Shown here: piece after piece, positions 1-8,001 of the stretch
Position numbering within the stretch: position 1 is the stretch's first letter
Layout of the letters: every line of letters begins with the position of its first letter
Assembly (NCBI RefSeq): GCF_001514205.1
Contig: NZ_KQ948786.1
Location: 50,830 to 114,829 of the forward strand
From: Streptomyces griseoruber
GTDB lineage: Bacteria; Actinomycetota; Actinomycetes; Streptomycetales; Streptomycetaceae
Direction of reading: 5' to 3'
DNA: 64,000 nucleotides
Position numbers and translations under genes: made by a program
The notes under the pieces: model-generated
What the model was told of the DNA's origin: nothing
The model's input: the letters and a program-made list of their open reading frames with translations, nothing else
The model's database searches: none

Positions 1-834
1 ACGCTGGAGCACCTGGACACCGGCGTCGAGACCGTGGAGCCCATCATGGGTGTGCGGTTCTGGGACCCGCGGATCGAGATCGCCCCCGAGGACGTGACGA
101 TCGGCTTCGACCAGGGCCGTCCGGTCACCATCAACGGCAAGGAGTTCGGCTCCGCCGTGGAGCTGGTGATGGAGGCCAACGCCATCGGCGGCCGGCACGG
201 CCTCGGCATGTCCGACCAGATCGAGAACCGGATCATCGAGGCCAAGAGCCGCGGCATCTACGAGGCGCCCGGCATGGCCCTGCTGCACGCCGCGTACGAG
301 CGTCTCGTCAACGCGATCCACAACGAGGACACCGTCGCCCAGTACCACAACGAGGGCCGGCGCCTCGGCCGGCTGATGTACGAGGGCCGCTGGCTGGACC
401 CGCAGGCGCTGATGGTCCGTGAGTCGCTCCAGCGCTGGGTCGGCGCCGCCGTCACCGGCGAGGTCACCCTGCGGCTGCGGCGCGGCGAGGACTACTCGAT
501 CCTCGACACCACCGGCCCGGCCTTCAGCTACCACCCGGACAAGCTGTCCATGGAGCGCACCGAGGACTCCGCGTTCGGCCCGGTGGACCGGATCGGCCAG
601 CTCACCATGCGCAACCTCGACATCGCCGACTCCCGCGCCAAGCTGGAGCAGTACGTCGGCCTCGGGCTGCTCGGCAGCACGGCCACCCCGGCGCTCGGCG
701 CCGCCCAGGCCGCCGCGACCGGTCTGATCGGCACCCTCCCCGAGGGCGGCGCCGAGGCGATCGCCTCCCGCGGCGAGGTCTCCGAGGAGGACGCCCTCCT
801 GGACCGCGCGGCGATGGAGTCCGGCACGGACTGA
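1..834 (+). CDS. argG: Argininosuccinate synthase, C-terminal part (5' end outside window)
   Basis: Ligates citrulline and aspartate, using ATP, to make argininosuccinate in arginine biosynthesis; cytosolic. The reading frame is open from base 1, so the N-terminal ATP-binding half lies upstream. The visible part carries the synthase-domain landmarks GGRHGLGMSDQIENR and KSRGIYEAPGMALLHAAYE, which shape the substrate pocket and tetramer interface. The C-terminus has the Ala/Gly- and Glu-rich tail seen in the long actinomycete and enterobacterial form of the enzyme. The gene ends in front of a strong hairpin and converges on the next gene. Family assignment is secure; only completeness is unknown. 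Confidence 0.95.
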   Translation, partial: TLEHLDTGVETVEPIMGVRFWDPRIEIAPEDVTIGFDQGRPVTINGKEFGSAVELVMEANAIGGRHGLGMSDQIENRIIEAKSRGIYEAPGMALLHAAYERLVNAIHNEDTVAQYHNEGRRLGRLMYEGRWLDPQALMVRESLQRWVGAAVTGEVTLRLRRGEDYSILDTTGPAFSYHPDKLSMERTEDSAFGPVDRIGQLTMRNLDIADSRAKLEQYVGLGLLGSTATPALGAAQAAATGLIGTLPEGGAEAIASRGEVSEEDALLDRAAMESGTD

Positions 835-852
835 CCCGCGGCGGACAGCACG

Positions 853-887
853 GGGCCGGCCGGGCGCGAGACGCGCCCGGCCGGCCC
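853..887. terminator. Bidirectional hairpin terminator between argG and the convergent gene
   Basis: A perfect 16-bp G/C stem (853-868 with 872-887) around the 3-nt loop AGA begins 18 bases after the argG stop and ends 8 bases before the stop of the reverse-strand gene. No U-tract follows, which is usual for Streptomyces terminators. Confidence 0.8.
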
Positions 888-895
888 TGCGGCGT

Positions 896-1333
896 TCACG
901 CCGGGCGGAGTTCGGCCTGGTCCTTGGTGGTCGTGACCTGCTCGCCGCCCGTGCTGTAGGTCACCACACCCGACCAGCGGCGGTCGGCGCCCCGGCGCCA
1001 CTCGGTGAGCAGACCGGGGACCCACGCGTCCGCGACGAGCACCTGGCACGGCTTGGCGTCGGCCGAGGGGCGGTAGGCGGGGAAGCAGGGGATGCAGGCG
1101 CCCCGGCCCTCCGCCAGGGCGACGGACAGGGCCACCTGGCGCGGCTCGTGCGTCTCCCGGCCGAAGCGCCGGGCCTTGCGCTGCCCGTCGCGCAGGGCCT
1201 CGCAGGCCGTGGCGCGGTGGAAGACGGAACCACCCTGGGTGACGTACACCCGGGCGGTCAGTCCGCGGGGCACCGGGGAGCACTCGGTGCACTGCCCCAC
1301 CACCAGATCGTGCACACACCGTTCATCGCCCAT
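896..1333 (-). CDS. Conserved hypothetical protein with an N-terminal Cys-rich motif
   Basis: About 145 residues. The N-terminus CVHDLVVGQCTEC contains closely spaced cysteines, and further cysteines occur in ATACEAL and GACIPCF, so a zinc-binding fold is plausible. The rest is a basic, tryptophan-containing domain with no motif I recognise. The ATG at 1333 was chosen because the protein proper begins at MGDERC; a TTG at 1369 would add 12 residues. Neither start has a good ribosome-binding site. It runs convergently to argG and looks like a Streptomyces-restricted gene. No function is proposed. Confidence 0.6.
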   Translation of the reverse strand: MGDERCVHDLVVGQCTECSPVPRGLTARVYVTQGGSVFHRATACEALRDGQRKARRFGRETHEPRQVALSVALAEGRGACIPCFPAYRPSADAKPCQVLVADAWVPGLLTEWRRGADRRWSGVVTYSTGGEQVTTTKDQAELRPA

Positions 1334-1409
1334 CTGATCATGTTCATGAACAGGGGGGTCCGCCGACAAGGCCGGATCAGGCCGTGCCGGCCGGTGCGGG
1401 CGCCTGGCC

Positions 1410-2207
1410 TCAGCCGTCCTTGCGGGCCACGCCGCCGTAGAAGCCGATCGGGGGCAGGCCGGGGTCGACGGGCTCGGTGGGGCGCCAGTCCGGGACCAGG
1501 ACCAGGCCCGGCTCGAGCAGGGTCCAGTCGCGGAAGAACTCCAGGACCCGGGCGTGCTTGCGGGGGTTCATGCTGGCGGTGGCGCTGTTGTAGATCTTCA
1601 CCGCGTCCGTGCGGCCGCCCTCCTCGAAGAGGTCGACCGTCGCGTGGGACAGGATGAGGTACGACCCCGTCGGCAGCGCGTCGAGCAGGGTCGCGAGGAT
1701 CGCGTCCGGGTCCTCCGCCTCCGTGACGAAGTGCAGGATCGCCACCAGCATCAGCGCCACGGGCCGGTCGAGGTCGATCACCTTGCGGACGTCGGGGTGG
1801 TCGAGGACGGCCCGGGGGTCGCGCAGGTCGCCGAGGACGACGGAGGTGTTCGCGTCGTCGTCGTCCAGCAGGGACCGTGCATGGGCGCTGACGATCGGGT
1901 CGTTGTCGACGTAGGCGATCCGGGTCCCGGGGGCGACGGCGCGCGCGATCTGGTGCACGTTGGGCTCGGTCGGCAGGCCGGTGCCGATGTCGAGGATCTG
2001 CCGGATGCCGCCCTCCTGGACCACGTGTCGCACGGCACGCTGCATGAAGCTCCGGTTGGCCCGCACGGCCGCCCGCACCTCCGGGGCCGCCTTGATGAAC
2101 TGCTCCGCGGCCTCCTGGTCGACCTCGTAGTTGTCCTTCCCGCCGAGGAAGTAGTCGTACATCCGGGCCGGGTGGGGCTTGCTCGTGTCGATCCTGGGAG
2201 AGGTCAT
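1410..2207 (-). CDS. SAM-dependent methyltransferase, DUF574/Methyltransf_19 family
   Basis: 265 residues, the usual length for this actinomycete-expanded family. It opens with the family signature KPHPARMYDYFLGGKDNYEVD. Next come the SAM-binding glycine motif ILDIGTGLPTEPNVH (around residue 70) and the acidic loop YVDNDPIV that contacts the ribose. The structure of the family is a class I Rossmann methyltransferase; substrates are generally unknown, and nothing here reveals one. It stands alone, transcribed away from gdhA. The ATG lies just outside the first family motif, so the start is well fixed. Confidence 0.88.
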   Translation of the reverse strand: MTSPRIDTSKPHPARMYDYFLGGKDNYEVDQEAAEQFIKAAPEVRAAVRANRSFMQRAVRHVVQEGGIRQILDIGTGLPTEPNVHQIARAVAPGTRIAYVDNDPIVSAHARSLLDDDDANTSVVLGDLRDPRAVLDHPDVRKVIDLDRPVALMLVAILHFVTEAEDPDAILATLLDALPTGSYLILSHATVDLFEEGGRTDAVKIYNSATASMNPRKHARVLEFFRDWTLLEPGLVLVPDWRPTEPVDPGLPPIGFYGGVARKDG

Positions 2208-2386
2208 GCTGCCTGGCTCCGTCCGAAACCATGGTGAGTGACTGTCAGATCATCATTTTGGCACGGGCGTTGAGGCCGCAGGCCGTAGCCACCCTCGACG
2301 AACTCGAATCCCCGGGCCCGGACCGGCACTTCACCCTGGTGCACGAGGACGGGCCGCCGCCGCGGGGGTGAGGCGGGGCGGCTGTC

Positions 2387-2581
2387 GTGGGAGGCGGACC
2401 GGGCGCAGCCACGCCGCGGCGACTCCCGAGGGCGCCGCTCCCGCGCCCCGGCCGACGCCCTCGCGGCCGACGCGGTGACGCCCATCCGGAGGAAATCGCC
2501 GACTGGGTCCGGAAGCTGTGCCACGGCAGCCGTCCGACGGGCGAGACCCTCGTCGTCAGCGGTGGTCCGACGGTCCGCTGA
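2387..2581 (+). pseudogene. Possible remnant of a short-chain dehydrogenase C-terminus
   Basis: The last 33 codons before the stop at 2581 read HPEEIADWVRKLCHGSRP followed by TGETLVVSGGPTVR. This resembles the C-terminal helix and final strand of short-chain dehydrogenases (…PEEIA…TGETLxVxGG). Upstream of it the frame is low-complexity and holds neither a Rossmann glycine motif nor a YxxxK site. Together with unassigned sequence it fills the gap between the methyltransferase and gdhA. It is best read as a decayed fragment, though chance resemblance is possible. Apart from this and the gdhA ribosome-binding site I see nothing else in 2208-2640. Confidence 0.3.
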
Positions 2582-2640
2582 GTACCCACCGTGCGCTCCG
2601 CCGTACATCCCCGTGCAACGCCGTACAAGGAGGTACGCCC

Positions 2641-4005
2641 ATGACCGTCCAGCACGCACCGGCCGAGGACCTGCGCCTGACCGCCGGGGTCCATGCCGCC
2701 GTCCTGGCGCGGGATCCCGCCCAGTCCGAGTTCCACCAGGCCGTACGCGAGGTGCTGGAGTCCCTGGAACCGGTCCTCGCCCGCCGGCCCGAGTACAGCC
2801 GCCACCGGATCCTGGAGCGGCTGTGCGAGCCGGAGCGCCAGCTCGTCTTCCGTGTCCCGTGGGTGGACGACGAGGGCCGGATCCAGGTCAACCGGGGCTT
2901 CCGGGTGGAGTTCAACAGCGCCCTCGGCCCCTACAAGGGCGGTCTGCGCTTCCACCCGTCCGTGAACCTCGGGATCGTGAAGTTCCTCGGCTTCGAGCAG
3001 ATCTTCAAGAACGCGCTGACCGGTCTGCCCATCGGCGGTGGCAAGGGCGGCGCCGACTTCGACCCCAAGGGCCGCTCCGACGGCGAGATCATGCGCTTCT
3101 GCCAGTCCTTCATGCTGGAACTCCACCGCCACCTCGGCGAGCACACCGACGTGCCCGCCGGGGACATCGGGGTCGGGACGCGCGAGATCGGCTATCTCTT
3201 CGGCCAGTACAAGCGCATCACCAACCGCTACGAGTCCGGGGTGCTCACCGGCAAGGGCCTGAACTGGGGCGGCTCCCACGTCCGCACCGAGGCCACCGGG
3301 TACGGCACCGTCTACTTCGTCTCCGAGATGCTCGCCGCCCGCGGCCAGGACCTCGACGGCCGGCGGGTCGTCGTCTCCGGCTCCGGCAACGTCGCGATCT
3401 ACGCGGCCCGCAAGGCGCACGAACTCGGCGCGAAGGTCGTCGCCCTGTCCGACTCCGGCGGGTACGTGGTCGACGAGGAGGGCATCGACCTCGACGTGAT
3501 CAAGGACATCAAGGAGGTCCGCCGAGCCCGGATCAAGGAGTACGCCGAGGTCGTGCGCCGGGCCCGCTACCTCGAGGGCGGTTCCGTCTGGGACGTGCCG
3601 TGCACGGTCGCGCTGCCCTGCGCCACCCAGAACGAACTCGACGAGACCGCGGCCCGCGCCCTGCTCGCCGGCGGGGTCGTGGCGGTCGCCGAGGGCGCCA
3701 ACATGCCCACGACCCCCGGCGCCGTACGGCTCTTCCAGGAGGCGGGCGTGGCCTTCGGCCCGGGCAAGGCGGTCAACGCCGGCGGGGTCGCCACCTCGGC
3801 CCTGGAGATGGCCCAGAACGCCGGCCGCGACTCCTGGACCTTCGAGGACACCGACCGCCGCCTCGCGGCCATCATGGCCACCATCCACACCACCTGCCGT
3901 ACGACCGCGGAGGAGTACGGCGCCCCCGGCAACTACGTCGTCGGCGCCAACATCGCGGGCTTCCTCAAGGTGGCGGACACCATGCTGGACCTCGGGGTGA
4001 TCTGA
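2641..4005 (+). CDS. gdhA: NADP-specific glutamate dehydrogenase
   Basis: 454 residues, the standard length of the hexameric NADP-type enzyme, which reductively aminates 2-oxoglutarate with ammonia. Visible landmarks are the substrate-binding stretch GPYKGGLRFHPSVNLG, the catalytic-lysine motif LPIGGGKGGADFDPKG, and the Rossmann dinucleotide motif VVSGSGNVAIYAA. The C-terminus ends with the family helix around GANIAGFLKVADTMLDLGV. The ATG at 2641 is fixed by a perfect AAGGAGG at 2627-2633; an in-frame upstream ATG at 2518 lacks this. A GC hairpin follows the stop. It stands as a single-gene unit. Confidence 0.95.
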   Translation: MTVQHAPAEDLRLTAGVHAAVLARDPAQSEFHQAVREVLESLEPVLARRPEYSRHRILERLCEPERQLVFRVPWVDDEGRIQVNRGFRVEFNSALGPYKGGLRFHPSVNLGIVKFLGFEQIFKNALTGLPIGGGKGGADFDPKGRSDGEIMRFCQSFMLELHRHLGEHTDVPAGDIGVGTREIGYLFGQYKRITNRYESGVLTGKGLNWGGSHVRTEATGYGTVYFVSEMLAARGQDLDGRRVVVSGSGNVAIYAARKAHELGAKVVALSDSGGYVVDEEGIDLDVIKDIKEVRRARIKEYAEVVRRARYLEGGSVWDVPCTVALPCATQNELDETAARALLAGGVVAVAEGANMPTTPGAVRLFQEAGVAFGPGKAVNAGGVATSALEMAQNAGRDSWTFEDTDRRLAAIMATIHTTCRTTAEEYGAPGNYVVGANIAGFLKVADTMLDLGVI

Positions 4006-4016
4006 CCAGGCTCGGT

Positions 4017-4049
4017 CCCGGGCCGGACCGGAGCCGACCCCGGCCCGGG
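4017..4049 (+). terminator. gdhA terminator hairpin
   Basis: A perfect 10-bp stem, CCCGGGCCGG (4017-4026) with CCGGCCCGGG (4040-4049), around a 13-nt loop, begins 12 bases after the gdhA stop. Confidence 0.7.
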
Positions 4050-4093
4050 CGAGCCGCCGCGTCCCCCGGCGCGACCGGTGGCAGACTTCCCCG

Positions 4094-4825
4094 GTGATTA
4101 TCGAACGCGTGTACGCGCACCCGGCCGGGGACGGCTCGTCCGCCGCAGGCCCGTACAGCGAAGAACACTGGCCCTGGTCCGTGCCCTGCGTCCGCGAGCT
4201 CCTGGGCGACGGGCTGCGCTTCACCGCGCCGGTGACGTTCCTCGTCGGCGAGAACGGCTCGGGAAAGTCGACCCTCGTCGAGGCCCTCGCCGAGGGCTTC
4301 GGCCTGGACCCCTGGGGCGGGTCCCACGACTGGCGCTACGCCGCCCACCGCCCGAAGTCCGTCCTGGGCGAGCTGATCCGCTTCGACGCGGCACCGCGCG
4401 GACGGCGCATGCTGGGCAACTGGTCGGCCCGCAAGGGCTTCTTCCTGCGCGCCGAGACGGCGAGGGACGCGCTGGACCGGGAAGGGTTCGCCCCGGACTC
4501 GGTCAGCCACGGCGAGGGCTTCCTCGCCGCCTTCCGGGGGAAGTTCCTCCAGCCCGGCCTGTACGTCCTGGACGAGCCCGAGGCCGCGCTCTCCTTCTCC
4601 TCCTGCCTCGAACTGATCGGTCACCTCGACCAGTTGGCGGCCACCGGCGCACAGGTCATCTGCGCCACCCATTCACCGCTGCTGACCGCGCTCCCGGGCG
4701 CCGACATCATCGAGGTCGGCGACCACGGCCTCCGCCGCGTGCCCTGGCCCGACCTCACCCTGGTCGACCACTGGCGCCGCTACCTCACGGACCCGCAGTC
4801 CTACCTGCGGCACATCCTCGGCTGA
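4094..4825 (+). CDS. Small AAA/ABC-type ATPase (lone P-loop protein)
   Basis: 243 residues. Walker A is GENGSGKST (residues 52-60), an ABC-signature-like VSHGEGF lies near 137, Walker B LYVLDEPEAALS is near 157-168, and the H-loop THSPLL follows near 196. This is the OLD/RecF-like single ATPase domain seen in small predicted ATPases. There are no transmembrane segments and no membrane partner beside it, so transport is unlikely. The role is unknown; DNA repair or metabolite sensing have been suggested for relatives. Translation begins at GTG; an ATG alternative is not available in frame nearby. Confidence 0.85.
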   Translation: MIIERVYAHPAGDGSSAAGPYSEEHWPWSVPCVRELLGDGLRFTAPVTFLVGENGSGKSTLVEALAEGFGLDPWGGSHDWRYAAHRPKSVLGELIRFDAAPRGRRMLGNWSARKGFFLRAETARDALDREGFAPDSVSHGEGFLAAFRGKFLQPGLYVLDEPEAALSFSSCLELIGHLDQLAATGAQVICATHSPLLTALPGADIIEVGDHGLRRVPWPDLTLVDHWRRYLTDPQSYLRHILG

Positions 4826-4832
4826 GGCCGGC

Positions 4833-5330
4833 TCAGGGCCACACCAGGCAGTACGGCTGATGCCCCGCCTCATGCAGCCGGTGCGAGAAGTCCTGCCACT
4901 CGTGCAGCAGCTGGTACACGTTGAACGCGTCCCGCGGGCCGCCCCGGTCCGGGACCGTGGACCAGATGAAGGCGGCCGCGCCCACCGCCTCCTCGCCGAT
5001 GTCGCGGAGGGGGTCGACGACCGTCATGGGGAGTTTCACGACCGCGTAGTCGGGGTGGAGGACGACCAGCTCGAGCGGGGGGACCTTGTGCAGGGGGACG
5101 CCTTCGATGCCCGTGAGGACCATCGCGGCCATCGTCTCCGGCTTGATCTTGGTGAACATGCCGTTCATGCCGAGCTCGTCGCCGCCGAGCTCCTCGGGGC
5201 GCATCGAGATCGGGACGCGGGCCGCCGTCGCGCCGTCCGGCGCGCCGAAGTACTTGTACGTCACCCCCACCCGACCACCATTCCCGCTCCCGGGCCCATT
5301 CGGTACACCCTGGTCCTTACCCGGGCTCAT
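4833..5330 (-). CDS. Conserved hypothetical protein
   Basis: About 165 residues starting at the ATG of MSPGKDQGV; a frame extension of 43 residues upstream is Arg/Gly-rich and unlike a protein, so it was left out. After a disordered Gly/Asn-rich head comes a compact mixed alpha/beta domain (YKYFGAPDG … ISMRPEELGGDELGMNGM … VVLHPDYAVVKLPM) ending in a Trp/His-rich tail. No catalytic motif is recognised. It converges on the ATPase gene, with only 7 bases between their stops. Widely kept small Streptomyces proteins look like this; function not inferable. Confidence 0.65.
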   Translation of the reverse strand: MSPGKDQGVPNGPGSGNGGRVGVTYKYFGAPDGATAARVPISMRPEELGGDELGMNGMFTKIKPETMAAMVLTGIEGVPLHKVPPLELVVLHPDYAVVKLPMTVVDPLRDIGEEAVGAAAFIWSTVPDRGGPRDAFNVYQLLHEWQDFSHRLHEAGHQPYCLVWP

Positions 5331-5798
5331 GCCCTGGCTCTGACGTGCGTCGTCGCGTCCCTCGTTGACTTCCTCCACGTCGCGCCGGTGCCTTCCCCGC
5401 CGGGCACGTCGAGGACCCAGGTCATCAGTCCCCTCGCCCAGTCCGCCACCGCGATGCATATCTCCACCCGACTGCTTTTCTAGGACGCGTGGCCCCGGCC
5501 GCGCAACCCGATCATCGTGTCAGTGACCTCCCCCACGGCCGCCCGCCGAAACGTGCGTTGAAACACCTGTCCGCAGGATCTTCGCAGCCCCTCGACACCC
5601 GGTCGTTGTGAGCTACGTCTATCAGCCTCAGTCCGTCTCATATCAGGCTCAGTCCATCTCAGTTTCTCAGATGACGGCCGGTGCGGGAGGGGCCAGTGCC
5701 TTCCTGCCCCGCGGGCCCGCACGCCCCCTGGCCTACCCTGGGGAGTCACTGGCAACCGGAGTCCAACAAGTCGGAGAAGGTCGGAGAAGTCGCAGGTC
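5331..5798. other. Intergenic region upstream of hemL
   Basis: 468 bases between a leftward gene and hemL, so it must hold both promoters. The notable contents are the 21-bp tandem repeat at 5620-5661 and a doubled GTCGGAGAAG string just before the hemL start, which supplies its ribosome-binding site. A 64-codon GTG frame (5608-5802) overlaps the hemL ATG by ATGA, but its codon use is poor and no ribosome-binding site precedes it. No tRNA or riboswitch was recognised. Confidence 0.5.
5620..5661 (+). repeat. 21-bp tandem direct repeat upstream of hemL
   Basis: Two head-to-tail 21-bp copies (5620-5640 and 5641-5661) share TATCAG-CTCAGTCC-TCTCA and differ at two positions. Twenty-one bases is two helical turns, so the copies lie on the same face of DNA, as expected of adjacent sites for a dimeric regulator. 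They lie 138-179 bases before the hemL start. Confidence 0.7.
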
Positions 5799-7118
5799 AT
5801 GAGCGAACTGCCCTATTCATACGATGCGCCTGTCTCGCAGGCGTTGTTCGACCGAGCGGCCGCCGTCACCCCGGGCGGTGTGAACTCGCCGGTCCGCGCC
5901 TTCCGTGCGGTGGGCGGAACGCCCCGCTTCATGGTGTCCGGCAACGGTCCGTATCTGACCGACGCCGACGGGCGGGAGTACGTCGATCTCGTCTGCTCGT
6001 GGGGGCCCATGATCCTCGGGCACTCCCACCCCGAGGTGATCGCCGCCGTGCGGGAGGCCGTCTCGCGCGGTACCTCCTTCGGTACGCCCGGTGAGGGCGA
6101 GGTCGCCCTCGGCGAGGAGATGGTCGCGCGGATCGAGCCCCTGGAGCAGGTGCGGCTCGTCAGCAGCGGGACCGAGGCGACCATGTCCGCGATCCGCCTC
6201 GCCCGCGGGTTCACCCGGCGGACCAAGGTGATCAAGTTCGCCGGCTGCTACCACGGCCACGTCGACTCGCTGCTCGCCGCGGCGGGGAGCGGGGTCGCCA
6301 CGTTCGCGCTGCCCGACACCCCCGGCGTCACCGGCGCCCAGGCCGGCGACACCATCGTGCTGCCGTACAACGACCTGGAGGCCGTGCAGGAGGCCTTCCA
6401 CCGGCACCCGGGTGAGATCGCCTGTGTGATCACCGAGGCCTCCCCGGGCAACATGGGCGTCGTCCCGCCGCTGCCCGGCTTCAACCAGGGGCTCAAGGAC
6501 GCCTGCCGGGCCAACGGCGCGCTCTTCATCTCCGACGAGGTGATGACCGGGTTCCGCACCAGCCGCGCCGGGTGGTTCGGGATCGACGGGGTACGGCCGG
6601 ATCTCATGACCTTCGGGAAGGTCATGGGCGGGGGCTTCCCCGCCGCCGCCTTCGGCGGGCGGGCCGATGTGATGGCGCACCTCGCGCCCGCCGGGCCCGT
6701 CTACCAGGCCGGCACCCTCTCCGGGAACCCGGTCGCCACCGCCGCCGGCCTCGCCCAGCTCCGCCTCCTCGACGACGCGGCGTACGCCAAGGTGAACGCC
6801 GCCTCCGAGCGGATCCAGACGCTCGTCTCCGAGGCGCTCAGCAAGGAGGGCGTCGCGCACACGTTGCAGAGCGCCTCCAACATGTTCTCGGTGTTCTTCA
6901 CCGACCGGCCGGTGCGCACCTACGAGGACGCCAAGGCGCAGGAGTCCTTCCGGTTCACCGCCTTCTTCCACTCGCTGCTGGCGAACGGCGTCTATCTGCC
7001 GCCGTCGTCCTTCGAGTCCTGGTTCGTTTCCACGGCCCACGACGACCGGGCCATCCAGCGGATCGCCGACGCCCTCCCGGCGGCGGCCCGAGCGGCTGCG
7101 GAGGCCACAGCGGCATGA
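5799..7118 (+). CDS. hemL: Glutamate-1-semialdehyde 2,1-aminomutase
   Basis: 439 residues, the normal length. This PLP enzyme converts glutamate-1-semialdehyde to 5-aminolevulinate, the tetrapyrrole precursor in the C5 pathway. Seen here: N-terminal TPGGVNSPVRAF, the cofactor-phosphate region VSSGTEATMSAIRLARG, the PLP-ring aspartate in LFISDEVMTGFR, and the Schiff-base lysine in MTFGKVMGGGFPAAA (about residue 274). The ribosome-binding site is GGAGAAG. It overlaps the next gene by ATGA and precedes the cytochrome c maturation operon, which fits shared haem supply. Repeats at 5620-5661 may regulate it. Confidence 0.96.
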   Translation: MSELPYSYDAPVSQALFDRAAAVTPGGVNSPVRAFRAVGGTPRFMVSGNGPYLTDADGREYVDLVCSWGPMILGHSHPEVIAAVREAVSRGTSFGTPGEGEVALGEEMVARIEPLEQVRLVSSGTEATMSAIRLARGFTRRTKVIKFAGCYHGHVDSLLAAAGSGVATFALPDTPGVTGAQAGDTIVLPYNDLEAVQEAFHRHPGEIACVITEASPGNMGVVPPLPGFNQGLKDACRANGALFISDEVMTGFRTSRAGWFGIDGVRPDLMTFGKVMGGGFPAAAFGGRADVMAHLAPAGPVYQAGTLSGNPVATAAGLAQLRLLDDAAYAKVNAASERIQTLVSEALSKEGVAHTLQSASNMFSVFFTDRPVRTYEDAKAQESFRFTAFFHSLLANGVYLPPSSFESWFVSTAHDDRAIQRIADALPAAARAAAEATAA

Positions 7119-7831
7119 CCACCCCGGACAACAGCCTTGACGGCAACAGCGACATCACCGTCGTCCACCTCATGCGGCACGGCGAGGTCGCCAACCCGGA
7201 CGGGATCCTCTACGGCCGTCTCGCCGGCTACCACCTCTCCGAGCTGGGCCGGCAGATGGCCGACCGGGTCGCCGAGCACCTCTCCTCCCGGGACGTCCGG
7301 TACGTCGTCGCGTCCCCGCTGGAGCGGGCGCAGGAGACGGCGACCCCGATCGCCAAGGCGCACGGGCTCGACCTCGCCACCGACGGGCGGCTCATCGAGG
7401 CGGACAACGTCTTCCAGGGCAAGACCTTCGGGGTCGGCGACGGCGCGCTGAAGAAGCCCGAGAACTGGAAGCACCTCGTCAACCCGTTCAAGCCGTCCTG
7501 GGGCGAGCCGTACGTCGACCAGGTCGTCCGGATGAAGGGGGCGCTGGACGCCGCCAAGGACGCGGCGCGCGGCCATGAGGCGGTGCTGGTCAGCCATCAG
7601 CTGCCGATCTGGATCGTGCGGTCCTACGTCGAGCGGCGCCGGCTCTGGCACGACCCGCGCAAGCGGCAGTGCACGCTCGCCTCGCTGACGACCTTCACCT
7701 ACCGGGGCGACCGGATCGTCTCGGTCGGCTACAGCGAGCCCGCCCTCGACCTCGTACCGGCCCATCTGCGGGCCGGCGCCAAGCCGGTGAAGGGGGCGGC
7801 GCCGGGGCAGGGCAAGGCCTTCGGCGCCTGA
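7115..7831 (+). CDS. Histidine phosphatase / phosphoglycerate mutase family protein
   Basis: 238 residues. The catalytic RHG motif is LMRHGEV, with His22 as the phospho-acceptor, and the second histidine lies in AVLVSHQLPIWIV. The fold is the two-histidine phosphatase (PhoE/GpmB-like) rather than a glycolytic mutase, because the insertions typical of GpmA are absent. The C-terminus is a flexible Gly/Lys tail. Its ATG overlaps the hemL stop (ATGA), indicating translational coupling and an operon with hemL. The physiological substrate cannot be told from sequence. Confidence 0.88.
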   Translation: MTTPDNSLDGNSDITVVHLMRHGEVANPDGILYGRLAGYHLSELGRQMADRVAEHLSSRDVRYVVASPLERAQETATPIAKAHGLDLATDGRLIEADNVFQGKTFGVGDGALKKPENWKHLVNPFKPSWGEPYVDQVVRMKGALDAAKDAARGHEAVLVSHQLPIWIVRSYVERRRLWHDPRKRQCTLASLTTFTYRGDRIVSVGYSEPALDLVPAHLRAGAKPVKGAAPGQGKAFGA

Positions 7832-7944
7832 ACCCCCGCGGAACCCCTGCGGAACCCCTTCGGTGCGCAACGCATTCCGGCCGTGGCTGGGTGCTTCCTG
7901 GGCGTTCACTGTTACCGAATCCGGACGTATGAGCGGAACCCGCT

Positions 7945-7993
7945 CGTTCGTCGTGTCCTCTGAATGGGTGACCACCAGAGGACGCGACGAACG
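7945..7993 (+). promoter_or_regulatory. Long inverted repeat just upstream of the lipoprotein start
   Basis: Two 18-base arms (7945-7962 and 7976-7993) are complementary at 17 of 18 positions, the odd one being a G-U pair in RNA, around a 13-base loop. The structure ends 8 bases before the ATG at 8002 and no clear Shine-Dalgarno stands outside it. It may act as a leader hairpin controlling translation, an operator, or a terminator for the hemL operon. Confidence 0.6.
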
Positions 7994-8001
7994 GGACTGC
8001 C

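Noticed and set aside
2245..4224. Very long reverse-strand frame opposite gdhA
   Set aside because: Mirrors gdhA with repeated Gly/Val/Arg and Leu/Asp strings, as antisense frames do in high-GC DNA; no motif, and gdhA is certain.
4094..4825. ABC transporter ATPase
   Set aside because: No permease or binding protein nearby and the fold resembles small OLD/RecF-like ATPases.
5608..5802. Sixty-four-codon frame ending in an ATGA overlap with hemL
   Set aside because: No ribosome-binding site, codon use unlike neighbours, and its start is the promoter repeat; kept only as a remark.
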